In this document: positions 1-10,535 of the stretch, in pieces
Layout: each line of letters begins with the position of its first letter
Position numbering within the stretch: position 1 is the first letter of the stretch
Assembly (NCBI GenBank): GCA_964030475.1
Contig: CAXIPT010000002.1
Location: 15,014,391 to 15,078,390 of the forward strand
Reading direction: 5' to 3'
Source of the DNA: Tethya wilhelma
Taxonomy: Eukaryota; Porifera; Demospongiae; Tethyida; Tethyidae
DNA length: 64,000 bases
Position numbers and translations under genes: made by a program
Notes under the pieces: model-generated
Told to the model about the DNA's origin: nothing
Seen by the model: only the letters and a program-made list of their open reading frames with translations
Databases searched by the model: none

Positions 1-1
1 T

Positions 2-529
2 GAGCGAGTACGTGATTCATTCACAGAGGAAACCCCTGCCCTTGTCATCATGGATAATTTTAAGGGGCAAATCACACCTGCTGTAACGGATCTCTTGGAT
101 TCAAACAACATTCATGTATGCCTCCTCCCCCTGAATATGACAGACAGACTTCAGCCAATGGATGTTTCTGTGAATAAACCGGCAAAGGATTTTTTAAAAT
201 CCCGCTTTGAAGATTGGTATGCCGAGCAAGTAACTGCCCAGCTTAGTGGAGAAGACATAGCATCAATCGAACTTGAACCTATCAGCCTGTCTCTCCCTGT
301 GTTGAAAGAACTTGGAGCTAAATGGCTAGTGCAAATGGCTGAACACTTCCATTCAAACCCTCAGATCATTGTTAATGGATTCGTTAAATCAGGAATTTCA
401 CATGCTCTCAATGGTGTGGATCTTGACGCAGACGAAGATTGCAGCATTCAAAGTGACACTGATACTGAAGATGATTGTGATTTCAATGAGAGTATCATTA
501 TTAGTGATGATGATGACGATGACTGTTGA
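2..529 (+). CDS. pogo/Tigger-like DDE transposase, C-terminal part
   Basis: The frame is open from the first bases, so the true start lies outside the window. The visible part carries the second catalytic aspartate in a V-I-M-D-N-F-K-G-Q context and a downstream L-Q-P-M-D-V-S-V-N motif. Both are typical of the DDE endonuclease core of the pogo/Tigger/CENP-B-like group, where the second motif supplies the third acidic residue. The protein ends in a very acidic tail rich in D and E, as many animal copies of this family do. The family cuts and pastes its own DNA in the nucleus. No frameshift is visible in the 176 codons present. The rest of the element, including both terminal repeats, cannot be judged from here. 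Confidence 0.85.
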   Translation, partial: ERVRDSFTEETPALVIMDNFKGQITPAVTDLLDSNNIHVCLLPLNMTDRLQPMDVSVNKPAKDFLKSRFEDWYAEQVTAQLSGEDIASIELEPISLSLPVLKELGAKWLVQMAEHFHSNPQIIVNGFVKSGISHALNGVDLDADEDCSIQSDTDTEDDCDFNESIIISDDDDDDC

Positions 530-578
530 ACAAGTGATATAACAGCATTACCTAGATGATTATATACTTTATTATCAG

Positions 579-963
579 TTATTTCTTCCATATTTTCTTG
601 AGCTTTTGAATCTCTTTATCTTTTCCTTTAAATAATAAAAGGCAAGGAACTTCAAGGCCACCTTGAGCCAAATCAACTGAGTATCTCTGAGTTCCAGTTA
701 TGGTGCACTCGATTAAGCCTCCTCGTCTCAAGAATAGAGAGCACACTCGAGATAGTTTCTTTGGAAGATGGCCGATTATCGTACCTGTTTTTTTCACCGC
801 TACAGCATAGCGGTCTTGAGCATTACTGGGTTCCCTCTCACAGGTTAAAGTTTCTCCAACAGCTGCATCCCAAATATCTTTATATACGTGGCAACCCCGA
901 ACACAACTCAGTCTCGACAGCTCTTCCATCTCTTCGATTACAGCCTGATCACACAGCTTCTCT
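579..963 (-). CDS. HIRAN-domain protein (single visible exon)
   Basis: The reading frame gives about 128 residues. An internal Met starts at 929, but the frame stays open upstream to about 963 (T-R-V-Q-E-K-L-C-D-Q). Diagnostic HIRAN features are a G-C-H-V-Y-K start, a G-E-x-L-T-C-E-R-E-P-S-N-A-Q-D-R-Y-A-V-A-V core and an I-G-H-L-P motif, followed by G-G-L-E-V-P-C. HIRAN domains bind DNA ends or stalled-fork structures in proteins such as HLTF. Here the domain stands almost alone. Such free-standing HIRAN genes are multi-copy in sponges and cnidarians (recalled, not searched). Just upstream lies an AT-rich palindromic repeat at 972-1062 that may have destroyed the 5' exon or its splice acceptor. 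Expression is uncertain. Confidence 0.65.
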
Positions 964-971
964 TGGACACG

Positions 972-1062
972 TGTAAAAAAATTACCGATAAAAAAATTTC
1001 GTAGACAACCCGCATCCTACGAAATTTTTTTAACGCGAAAATTTATTATGCGAAAATTTTTT
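972..1062. repeat. Small AT-rich palindromic element
   Basis: Ends read GTGTAAAAAAATT and AATTTTTTTACAC. The interior holds a second stem: AAAAAAATTTCGTAG pairs with CTACGAAATTTTTTT around an 11-nt loop. This looks like a tiny MITE placed directly upstream of the HIRAN coding frame. Confidence 0.5.
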
Positions 1063-1451
1063 TACACGAAAATTTCCCAAATTACAATACATCTATGATA
1101 GTACAACCCAATGCATGCAAAAAAATATATTCCGACCCTAAATGACCCATTTTCCCAGTCCATCACACATTTATATCACGATCAGAGCAAGTCCCAATGG
1201 CTTTACTTTTTGGTCTCACAAATCAGGATACCCAGCAAGAGCAACTTCTGAGGGAACAAGTGTGATTGTAAGGAAAGACCATAATCACCCTCCCAACCCA
1301 GCTCCCATCTTGCCATTGAACCCAAGATAAAATGTACGGAACTAATTTGAACGTTTTTCTGATTTCTAAGTAACTTTGTACAAAGGTTACAGTACTTTGT
1401 AAATCGATCCGATTTACAACTATGTTACTAGTCAAGTCTACACTGTAATAG

Positions 1452-1464
1452 AGTATAAAAAGGA
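1452..1464 (+). promoter_or_regulatory. Possible TATA box
   Basis: GAGTATAAAAAGGACC is a strong TATA match. A pyrimidine-rich TTCCAGCTCTTCTCTCAGACTC stretch lies about 30 bp downstream. No coding sequence follows, because a PF element begins at 1605. It may be the promoter of a retroelement end or of a lost gene. The surrounding 1063-1604 holds no gene I can support. Confidence 0.25.
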
Positions 1465-1604
1465 CCTCTTGGCAGTTTTTTCCAGCTCTTCTCTCAGACT
1501 CAGTTATAGTGCGACGAAAACGACCAAAAGAGATCTACACTAAGGTGCAATATTACAGTCAGCCACAAAAATTTCACCCGAATACTATCCTGTTTCATAT
1601 CCTG

Positions 1605-2494
1605 TTCCCAGTACAGTAGTACTGGGTACACAGGAATGGCACAGATGGCCCATTAGCGCAATACAAATATTGACGCAAATAACTCTGCAAAAACTGAGCA
1701 CTTAGCACTAAAAGGCTTCTTAAGCTCAACTTTTCTCAGAGACTATTCACTTTCAGAAGCTGATTCTTGAACAAACAAACTTGGTTTCTTCCGGGTCAGT
1801 TGCTTTTGCCATCAGTTTTTAGCGCCTCTCATTGAGTAGCTTCTCTATATGGCCGCCATTAATTTCTATACTCATGCATAATTCATTAGCTATTGTAACG
1901 TTTGAATTGACGACCCTTTCCACACACAAAAGTGTGTGTTATTTGGAATTCAAATGCAGGTTGCCTGGAACTATTTTGTGATACCTGGTTGCTCTTCTCA
2001 AGAGGTGACTCATGACCATAACATATAGCTAGGCAAGTAAATCTTATGGTACAGCTCCTGCTTCCAAATGACTGAGATGTGTGTTTCAGCCTGCTAGCTC
2101 AGTATGACAGCGCACATGCTAAGAACTGTACATCAGTGCAGAATATGTTAGTGAACTTTAACTATGCATGTAACAGAGTTATAATTTTAGCTAGTTGCAC
2201 ACACCAACTCAAATATGATTTGTAGAATTATGAAAAAATGAGAACAAACAAGTGAAAAAAACATTGGAAATGTAGAAATCGTAAAAAGAAAACAAACAAG
2301 ATGGAATGGCTGTCAGAGTGTGTAATGAATTCTTCCTGTGGGCAAAATGAGAGACTTAATAAGGAGAGTGTTAAAATTAATGCAGCCCATACGAATTCTG
2401 TACACACTCACACAGCCATTCCATCTTGTTTGCTTTCTTTTTACGATTTAGCCATTCCTGTGTCTCATTACATTTCCAATGTTTTTTTACTTGT
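1605..2494 (+). mobile_element. PF element copy 1 (palindrome-foldback, hairpin type A)
   Basis: Defines the family. The left end TTCCCAGTA-C-(A/G)GTA-GTACTGGG is a short palindrome followed by ACAYAGGAATGGC. A conserved non-coding body of several hundred bases contains a TTC-rich stretch in many copies. The right end is a large hairpin, here 2248-2494, that opens with ACAAGT and closes with ACTTGT. The hairpin arms repeat the AGGAATGGC motif and contain AAGCAAACAAGATGG and its complement. Copies are often preceded by TA. No ORF in the element looks protein-coding, so it is presumably non-autonomous. The class is unknown. Confidence 0.85.
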
Positions 2495-2514
2495 ATTATC
2501 TATGATTCACCTTA

Positions 2515-2635
2515 GTTAGTGCTCAGAGAGGGTGAAAACAGAGGAGGTAGACAGCCATGTCTCATGCTGAGCTGGCACTTTACGTAATGCTAATTATTCA
2601 CATTCCTTGAGCGTGATGTAACTAATTTAAAGTAT
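2515..2635 (+). repeat. Fragment shared in inverted orientation with 20060-20165
   Basis: About 100 bp, including ATGCTGAGCTGGCACTTTAC and TTATTCACATTCCTTG, recurs near 20060-20165 on the opposite strand. In both places the fragment abuts the right end of a PF element. It may be part of a host gene family's 5' region. Confidence 0.6.
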
Positions 2636-2745
2636 ATTGTAAAATTTTCGTTTCAAGACTGAATAGTGAGAATTGTTGAGAATTGTTGTTGAGAACTGGG
2701 CAAGAACTAAGAAGCTAGCGTGGAAATCAGAGTAGTACTATTGTA

Positions 2746-4738
2746 TTGATGGAGTGTAATACTCCAACACAACCAAGTAAAAGAGCTCAAAGGTGCTCCC
2801 AGTTTCCTACACCTTCAACTCCTGCCAGCAACTCTCCATCATCTAACTTCCAAGGAGGTACATCTCTCCACCGACCAATTTCACGATCTGTTGTCACCAG
2901 TAGTAGTAGTTCTTTTATTAGTAGAAGACAATTATCATTTGAACAGTCATTGGATGTGTCAAAACTTCACAAAGTATGTGTATATTGAAGTATCTAGTAG
3001 GTTTTAAAATTATATTCCCAGTAGGGTAGTACTGGGTACATAGGAATGGCACGGATGGCCCATTAGCACAACACAAATATTCACGCTAATAACTCTGCAA
3101 AAAAATGAGCGAAAAGGCTTCTAAAGCTACTTCTTAGCTCATTCTCTTTCTAACAAGCCCAAAAACATGGCCTAAAACCAGCGTTAAGGTACCGAACTAA
3201 AATATGCCAAACCTCCAATTTTCTCCATCTTCTTCTTCTTCTTCTTCTATCTTGATACGACTTTTCTCAAAAAGCACTCACTTTCAGAAGTTGATTCTTG
3301 AACGAATAGACGTGGTTTCTTTGTCTTCAGGTCCTTTTGGCATCGTTTTTTCATGTCTCTCATTGAGTCGCTAGATACAAGGCGGAAAGCGCCTTCTCCA
3401 TATGGCAGCCATTAATTTCTACACTCATGCATAATTCACAAGTAAAAAAAAACATTTGAAATGTAATGAGACATAGGAATGGCCAAATCGTAAAAAGAAA
3501 GCAAACAAGATGGAATGGCTGTTAAAGTGTGTGCCAAATTCTTCCCGCATGGGCTACATTTAGTACTCTCTTTCCATGTTGAGTCCCTCATGTTGCCCAT
3601 AGGAATAATTCTTTACACACTCTAACAGCTATTCCATCTTGTTTGCTTTCTTTATACGATTTGGCCATTCCTATGTCTCATTACATTTCAAATGTTTTTT
3701 TTTTACTTGTCTGTAAATTGGATTTACATGTGCCAAAGGTTCATCCAGAGACTGGAAACATTTTATATGAGTGTGAAGATCCTGGACATGTACTAAAGGT
3801 TAGCATGCATGTGTTGTGCCAAAATGACATTGCAAGCATGTTTTATACCTGATGTATATTTATGTATTATTTATAGCGTATTGCACAGTGTACTCGCAAT
3901 GGAGGACCACCTGGTATAAATCTGGAGCACTACATTGATGCACTCAAAGATAACAGAGCTGGTCGGTGCTAGAAAGCAGTCAGTGCAAGACAATGAATGT
4001 ATGTTTTCTAAGTCACTGGAAGAATTTTTCCAAAAAGATGAGAAGTACAAGGAGGAGCTAGGTTATGTTAGTGCTGTCCGTGGATGGCGAAGATCCTGTG
4101 ACGAAAGGGGCCTGTCTGAACTCGAGAGGTGCAAACTAAACTACAGTTTTCTAAACTACATCTAGATCTTGGACCACCTAATGCCTTGGCACACCCAGTT
4201 TTATGACTTCAGCCTATTGAAGTGACCAGGTTAGTCCATTTGCCTTGTGTGCCTCACAAGACAAGTGTTAATTGCTGTTGTGGCCGACATTGAGTCTGTG
4301 GAATGTAGAACATTACCTGGCAGAGGCCACCTGAGCATCCTCGAGCCAGCACCACTGATGATGTGGAATGTTTTTTAGTTGCATTCGTGATTTGGTAGGG
4401 AAGGATTTTACATTGCAGCAAGTAAAATATGGTTGGAAAAAAATCTGTACAATAAGAGGACCGATCCGGACCTGGCATTTTTCTATTTCACCTCTCAGCA
4501 TGACAGGTTTTATGAAGAACTGCGTCCTGATTTCAACAAGCCACTGAAAAAGGAAAAAAAATCCAGGGAACCTTGTAGAGAGATAAGCTCCATTTTTTCC
4601 AGTGGCCGGGCAACGTTGCCAGTGAGGGGAAGTCTTCACATCCGAGCTCAGTTTCATTCTCAGCCTGTAGAATTACCTCCACCACCTGGTGCTTCTATAA
4701 ACATTTTTGAACATGCTTATGCTCACCAAGACCCTTAA
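2746..4738 (+). pseudogene. Decayed multi-exon gene of a multi-copy sponge/cnidarian family
   Basis: Exon 1 (2746-2973) encodes a Ser/Pro/Thr-rich N terminus and ends at a GTATGT donor. A second coding piece ending at 3798 (H-P-E-T-G-N-I-L-Y-E-C-E-D-P-G-H) has a GT donor. The next exon starts after TTTATAG at 3877 and is in phase with it. Downstream pieces include K-Q-S-V-Q-D-N-E-C-M-F-S (3935-4165), T-T-D-D-V-E-C-F-F-S (about 4350) and D-P-D-L-A-F-F-Y-F-T-S-Q-H-D-R-F-Y-E (4450-4520), ending with a proline-rich tail at 4738. At least three frame changes and several stops separate these blocks. I recognise the block order from uncharacterised multi-copy proteins but know no function. PF copy 2 sits between exon 1 and the second piece and may have removed the splice acceptor. 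Confidence 0.7.
3015..3710 (+). mobile_element. PF element copy 2 (type A, internal deletion)
   Basis: Left palindrome at 3015, hairpin 3438-3710 ending in ACTTGT. The body jumps from CATGCATAATTCAC directly into the hairpin, so roughly 400 bp present in other copies is missing. The element lies inside the intron/exon border of the decayed gene at 2746-4738. Confidence 0.85.
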
Positions 4739-4821
4739 GATCACATTTGACATGTATTCAATTATTAAATTCATCTAGTGTAAAAATCTCACATACACAA
4801 TCCATGTTTTTTTGCTTGTTA

Positions 4822-5855
4822 TTCCCAGTACGGTAGTACTGGGTACATAGGAATGGCACGGATGGCCCATTAGCGCAATACAAATATTCACGCTAATAAC
4901 TCTGCAAAAACTGAGCGCTTGGCACTAAAAGGCTTCTTAAGCTATTATTTAGCTCTTTCTCTTTCTAATGAGCCCAAAAACATGGCCTAAAACCATCGCT
5001 AAAGTACCAAACTAAAATATGCCAAACCTCCAATTTTCTCCCATCATCTTCTTCTTCTTCTTCTTCTTCTTCTTCTTCTATGTTGGCAAGGGTTTTCTCA
5101 GAGACTGCTCGCTTTCAGAAGCTGATTCTTGAACGAATAAACTTGGTTTCTTTGTCTTCAATCGCTTTTGCCATCAGTTTTTTGTGTCTCTCATTGAGTA
5201 GCTAGATACAAGGCAAAAAGCGCTTTCTCCATATGGCGGCCATTGATTTCTACACTCATGCATTATTCATTAGCTAGTTAGTCTAACGACCCTTTCCATA
5301 TTCAAGTGGGCGTTATTTGGAATCTATTGCAAGTATGCACTGAGTTCTGGTTCTGTCCTCCCCTCCCCTCTTTCTCTGTGTTCAGTTCTTCAGTAGGGAA
5401 GTTATCTTTATAAGCTAACAAAACTCACATATAATGGACATATATCACGTTTTCAGCTTGAGATTTCAGAGTTTCAGCTGTCTGCAAGGCATGTCTGTGA
5501 CTGGTAGGTGGTTGGCAAGTTCACTGCTCAGGCAAAAGACTAAATTCCACTGATATTATAAACAATTATTCGAAAAAAATAGAACAAACAAGTACAAAAA
5601 ACATTAGAAATGTAATGCAAACATAGGAATGGCCAAATCATAAAAAAGTGAGCAAACAAGATAGGAATGGTTGTTAGTGGATTGAGCAAGTTCATTCCTG
5701 TGTCTACAATGTCATTGAGCTACGGATATGAACATATGTGACACTGTGAAATGAACTCGCTCAATCTAACAACCATTCCTATCTTGTTTGCTCACTTTTT
5801 TATGATTTGGCCATTCCTATGTTTGCATTACATTTCTAATGTTTTTTGTACTTGT
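4822..5855 (+). mobile_element. PF element copy 3 (hairpin type B)
   Basis: Left palindrome with GGTA centre at 4822; the body includes a CTT run of about nine units near 5051-5080. The hairpin at 5588-5855 has the type B interior: arms contain GTGAGCAAACAAGATAGG, and the loop carries ACAATGTCATTGAGCTA. Left flank is TTA and right flank begins TAATAAAG. Confidence 0.85.
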
Positions 5856-5885
5856 TAATAAAGATTTTCATGAAGAGAAGGTTGT

Positions 5886-6811
5886 TTACTTAGCAACAAC
5901 ATAAGTAAAAGTACTATGCACTCTTTTCACAATGAGGGACCACTGTCCCTTGCGAGTGACATCTATAACTGCATAAAAGCCAGGAGCTTTCTTCCAAAGT
6001 TTGAATTTAACCCAAGAAAATTCCACTGACACAATATCCCCTGAATTAAGAGCTGCATGAACATCTTGACAAATCTCAGACACAACATATCCAATACGCT
6101 GCCAAAATCCATTTAGTTCACATTTAAAAGCAATCGCTTGTTGATCTTCTGGATTGTCTGGTTCAGGATCTAGTTTGACTGCAACATTTTCATCATTATC
6201 CAAACAGTGTTTCACAGTTTTTAGTCTTGACTGGTAAATAGGGTCAAGTGTGACACCAATACACTTAAAGCACACAGTGCTAAAACCTGGCATCAAGCTC
6301 TCATCCACATAGCTGGTATCTTCATCATCTTCACCATCATGTGGATCGCTTTCCTCACTTGAATCATCACACTCTGCACCATCTAATTGTTCACAAACCA
6401 CGATCAAATACATGAAGGTGTCAAACATACACTTCCTTGCAGAACTCATCAACCTATGTAAAAACATACAATGGACAGTTACACATAACACGACGTTCAT
6501 ACTTCATAATTCACTTTACTATCTATGATATAAACTTACTGGAACAAAACAATGATTTTTCAAGACATGGTACGTTTATACTACGAGACCTAGGTAGGAT
6601 AAATCCTTCAAAAGAATGTGCATGGTGATCTGTCATCATCTTCTACTTGGATGGTTACTTGGCGAAGTGGGGTGGTAATAACAGAAAATGAAGGTATAGT
6701 GTAACAAAATTCTCTTGCCGCTATACTCAACAGGGCCAACTGCATTCCATTGGTGATCAAATTAGACAAATTTGAGGTCATAACTGGAGACGAGGCCGCT
6801 CTGGTTTCCAT
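5886..6811 (-). CDS. HIRAN-like protein, last exon plus probable 5' exon
   Basis: The last exon runs from an acceptor (TTTTTACATAG) at 6453 down to a TAA at 5886. It encodes an acidic linker (D-D-S-S-E-E-S-D-P-H-D-G-E-D-D-E-D) and a HIRAN-type core: V-A-V-K-L-D-P-E-P-D-N-P-E-D-Q-Q-A-I-A-F, then G-Y-V-V and G-F-Y-A-V-I-D-V-T-R-K-G-Q-W-S. A separate open stretch at 6608-6811, opening with M-E-T-R-A-A-S-S-P-V-M, is a plausible 5' coding exon. It is preceded by a leader that also occurs near 2640-2730. The junction between the two is not resolved: the upstream frame stops before a clear donor. Function is unknown beyond likely DNA binding by HIRAN. An apparently identical copy lies at 17758-18683. 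Confidence 0.65.
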
Positions 6812-6880
6812 GCTAGCTTCTTTGTTTTTGTTCAGTTCTTATTCTCGAGTTCCAGTCTTGAAACGAAAATTTTGCATCTA

Positions 6881-8182
6881 TTCCCAGTATGGTAGTACTG
6901 GGTACACAGGAATGGCACGGATGGCCCATTAGCGCAATACAAATATTCACGTGAATAACTCTGAAAAAACTGAGCGCTTAGCACTAAAAGGCTTCTTAAG
7001 CTACTATTTAGCTCTTTCTCTTTTTAATAAGCCTCAAAACATGGCCTAAAACCATCGCTAAAGTAACAAACGTTACACAAACATGCCAAACCTCCAATTT
7101 TCTCCATCTTCTTATTCTTCTATCTTGGCTCAACTTTTCTCAGAGACTATTCACTCTTAGAAGCTGATTCTGAACGAATGAACTTGGTTTCTTCCGGGAC
7201 AATCGCTTTTGCCATCGGTTTTTAGCGCCCTCTCATTGAGTAGCTAGATACAAGGCGAAAAGCGCCTCCTCCATATGGCCACTATTAATTTCTACATTCA
7301 TGCATCATTCATTAGCTTCTAGAAAATTCGAATTGACAACCCTTTCAATACACAAAAGTGTGCGTTATTTGGAATTCAAATGCAAGTTGCTTAGAACTCT
7401 TTTGTGATACCTGGTTGCTCTTCTTAAGGAGATGAATCATGATTTTGATTATCATAACATATAGTAAGGCAAGTATATCTTATGGCGGCGACTCCCATAT
7501 GCTCTGTACTTGCACCTGCGACCATGGTCAAAATGATTGTCAACAGTCAAAGCGAAATTTTCTTGCTGGTCAACGGTCAAAATGAAATTTTAGAACGGTC
7601 AAAATGAATTTCAGAACGGTAAAGTTGCAAAGGTCCTCCAAATGACGTCATACCACAACTATGGTCAACGGTCAAGCTGAAATTTTAGCGCTGGTCAAGG
7701 GTCAAAATGAAAATTTACAACAGTCAAGATCTTGACCGCGGTTGCAGCCGCAAGTACAGAGCATATGGAAGTCGCCGCCCCTTGGTATCAAGCGGGCTCA
7801 GCTTGGCCGCATCCCAATCAGCAGCCCACTCAAGTAGCTGCTCAGTAGCTAGCTACACACGTACACACCAACTCAAATGTGATTTGTAGAATTATGAAAA
7901 AATGAGAACAAACAAGTAAAAAAAAAACATTGGAAATGTAATGAGACACAGGAATGGCTAAATCGTAAAAAGAAAGCAAACAAGATGGAATGGCTGTTAG
8001 AGTGTGTAAGGAATTCTTCCTGTGGGCAAAATGAGAGACTCAATAAGGAGATTGTTAAATGCAGCCCATACAGGAAGAATTTCTTTCACACTTTAACGAG
8101 CCATTCCATCTTGTTTGTGTTCTTTTTACGATTTAGCCATTCCTGTGTCTCATTACATTTCCAATGTTTTTTTTTTACTTGT
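6881..8182 (+). mobile_element. PF element copy 4 (type A, with nested MITE)
   Basis: Left palindrome at 6881, hairpin 7912-8182. Arms of about 130 bp flank a loop of about 45 nt. A separate terminal-inverted-repeat element (7484-7781) is inserted in the body, making this copy longer than the others. Confidence 0.85.
7484..7781. mobile_element. MITE nested in PF copy 4
   Basis: Terminal inverted repeats of about 33 bp: the left end reads GGCGACTCCCATATGCTC, and the right end carries GCAAGTACAGAGCATATGG followed by AAGTCGCC. The interior is built from imperfect repeats of a GGTCAACGGTCAAAATGAAA motif. No coding sequence. No target duplication is clear. Confidence 0.7.
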
Positions 8183-8197
8183 TTTATCTATAATTAG

Positions 8198-8413
8198 GTA
8201 GATTGGAGCGAGTATGGTGTAGACTGGGATGAAGTTGTATCTATTGAATCTGATAATACAGTGATATTAGAAGACATTCATTCCATATTGACTGATGGAC
8301 AAATCGCTGATTTCTACTCACACTACAGAGTTGATGGAGCTAATCTGTCAAGGCAATTTTTTGTCAGCCATTTTGCCTCAGCCAAAGCATTTGTTTATGC
8401 TCATTCACAGTAA
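8198..8413 (+). CDS. C-terminal exon of an unidentified protein
   Basis: After an ATAATTAG acceptor immediately behind PF copy 4, a 71-codon frame runs to a TAA. It begins V-D-W-S-E-Y-G-V-D-W-D-E and ends F-V-Y-A-H-S-Q. The repeated tryptophan/acidic opening faintly resembles the tail of multi-copy integrase-core-like proteins, but this is a weak impression. No upstream exon is visible; PF copy 4 may have separated it. The duplicate copy at 17.6-20.1 kb stops before this exon. Confidence 0.4.
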   Translation, partial: VDWSEYGVDWDEVVSIESDNTVILEDIHSILTDGQIADFYSHYRVDGANLSRQFFVSHFASAKAFVYAHSQ

Positions 8414-9540
8414 ATTTTATTAGTGATTGAGGTTCATTATTTTTGTCACAACAATGTCTTACAATTTGCAGTATACAATTATGTTTTACCTTTAATTTTA
8501 GATACTTAATAAACTATAATAATAATAGATTGATTATGATTGTAGTGAGAATTTCAGGATAACAATATTAATTATAATGTCTGCATGCAGGCACTATAGC
8601 TTTTTAATGCATTGATTGGCACTGTATTTAGTATACTGCTCAGGTAATATTATGACTCAGGGGCATTAAGGACTGGGTCAGCTGGAAATTGAATGGAAAA
8701 GAGCTACATTCACCCTGGCCAAAGCAAAACATTCATGTATTTTAACAAATATTAACATGATATTAATGTTTATCGTTTATAATATTTTGGAAAAACCCGC
8801 AAGTTATTAATTCAGATTAATTAACTAAGTGGGGGCGTGGTTGCAAAGTACAGCACCTATTTGATACAATTTTGCAAAATCCGGAATATCCTTACTATAG
8901 CTATGACTCCCGCTGCTTTATCATTCGATAGAATACAATCAACTAATAATATTTACCGAGTAGAATTATGCATGCACTTCTACTTACTTATATATGAAAC
9001 GATAAGTCCCATCTTGGGTGGTAGCGTTCAGGTTTGCGTCCTTGTAACGATGATAGACTTTGTATTTACTTAATTCTACTCGGTGAAATACTAGACAGCT
9101 TAACAATCGTTAAAAAAACAGTCTCGCTTCGGCGTAAGACTGGCTCTAGATATTCCGACTAAAAAGCAGTATCAAACTAATCATTATCTTGTAACTTTAT
9201 TCATGTAAGTCACATGACCCAAAACCGCACCCACCTACGCATATAAAAAATATTTTGGTGGCAAAGAGACAATTGCGTGGGACGAAGGTTTGGACTAAAC
9301 AGCTCTTCAAGAGGCCCACGCAGGGTAAGTAAAGAGCTATAGAGTTATGTATAGCAATAGGATTACAAATTATTTACAAACACAATACACCAATCAATAA
9401 CAATGTTCTTGTTATCACTGAGACTCAGTCTGCCAGTATCAATTTATAGTAGAGGCTGGTCTCATATTGCCATACAAAAAATAATACAGGACTAAAAGTA
9501 GTGATTGGAGAACTTCAGTTCAGTCAGCTTTGAAAAATCA
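8414..9540. other. Intergenic, no gene seen
   Basis: AT-rich sequence with only short, unconvincing ORFs. Near 9241 a TATAAAAAATATT motif is followed by a short stretch ending in a GGTAAGT donor-like site (about 9327). It could be a non-coding first exon but is unproven. Confidence 0.5.
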
Positions 9541-9544
9541 GCCG

Positions 9545-9581
9545 GCTTACTCTTGTTTACTCAGAACTAGAGGTGTGTGTG

Positions 9582-9612
<31 letters not shown>

Positions 9613-9756
9613 CACGGTTAAACAGATGGACGCATGCATCATTGAAACCAGAAAAAGCATTTACCTGATTCAACCGGCATTTAGCAAAGATCCAGATAGC
9701 TTAACTCTTAGAACTAGAAAAGTGTGTGTGGATGTGCATGTGTGTGTGAGTGTGTC

Positions 9757-9789
<33 letters not shown>

Positions 9790-9873
9790 GTGTTTGAAAA
9801 GCATTTACCTGATTCAGCCAGCATTCAGCGAAGATCCAGATAGCTAACTCTTACAACTAGAAATGTGTGTGTG

Positions 9874-9943
<70 letters not shown>

Positions 9944-9950
9944 CGTGCGT
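9545..9950. repeat. Tandem repeat units each ending in a TG microsatellite
   Basis: A unit containing AGCATTTACCTGATTCA and GATCCAGATAGC recurs, each time followed by ACTAGAAA and a long TG run (about 9573-9612, 9720-9794 and 9864-9945). The last run has about 40 TG units. Confidence 0.8.
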
Positions 9951-10170
9951 ACGTGCCTATACAATGACATATAAAATAATTATACTGTAAATTATGTTGA
10001 GCTTGAAAAACTGAATTGTTATAGCCTAGAGAGTAGTAACCTTACTCCAGCCCTATTTTCATTGCATGTACATGTATATCGACAATTCTATTTGTTGCAT
10101 GCCTACATGTACAAATAATATTATACCATGACAATGACACTGGTTGATGTTTTGTGCTGATTATTACTTA

Positions 10171-10215
10171 GCTGGATTGTGATGGAACTTCTATACCTGA
10201 AGGACACTTCAAATT
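10171..10215 (+). pseudogene. Fragment of the P-loop ATPase family (exon 4 start)
   Basis: TTAG followed by CTGGATTGTGATGGAA and TCTATACC matches, on the plus strand, the acceptor and first codons of exon 4 of the intact minus-strand gene at 11807-15492 (L-D-C-D-G-x-S-I-P-E). Similarity fades after about 15 codons. Confidence 0.6.
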
Positions 10216-10535
10216 AAAGACTCACATTGTCAGATTTAGTTCATCAAGTTTAAGTTGGTCAGTTAGTCAGTTTAGTTTGCATTTTGCTGGAAAGAGCTTA
10301 CTGATAGCCATAATTTGGACCATTTAGGATTGTGTAACATTCGTAGTGAAATCAATTATTGTGTTTTGCTGTGTGTTTATGTGTGATTATTACAATATTC
10401 ATTCAGAGTAATGTACAATGTCATGACCGTAAAGAAATGTCGACAATAATCTTAGGGGTCACAATAATATTGATACATGAACACTAAACGTAACAAATGG
10501 CAGATAATATACAATGCCATACAAGGAAAACTATT

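Noticed and set aside
761..976. 71-codon plus-strand ORF
   Set aside because: Antisense shadow of the HIRAN reading frame, which has recognisable motifs.
1605..2494. Helitron interpretation of the PF element
   Set aside because: Helitrons carry a short hairpin near a CTRR 3' end and start with TC. The PF hairpin is 240-340 bp and terminal, and ends ACTTGT. The fit is poor.
2301..2519. ORFs across PF hairpins (also 7985-8197, 19857-20090, 62672-62920)
   Set aside because: They run through one hairpin arm, loop and the other arm; the inverted structure and lack of conservation of frame between copies show they are not genes.
9530..9847. 105-codon ORF with Val-Cys runs
   Set aside because: Encoded by TG microsatellite repeats.
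9545..9950. CRISPR-like spacing of repeats
   Set aside because: The repeated units are long, few and directly tandem with microsatellites between them; context is clearly animal nuclear DNA.
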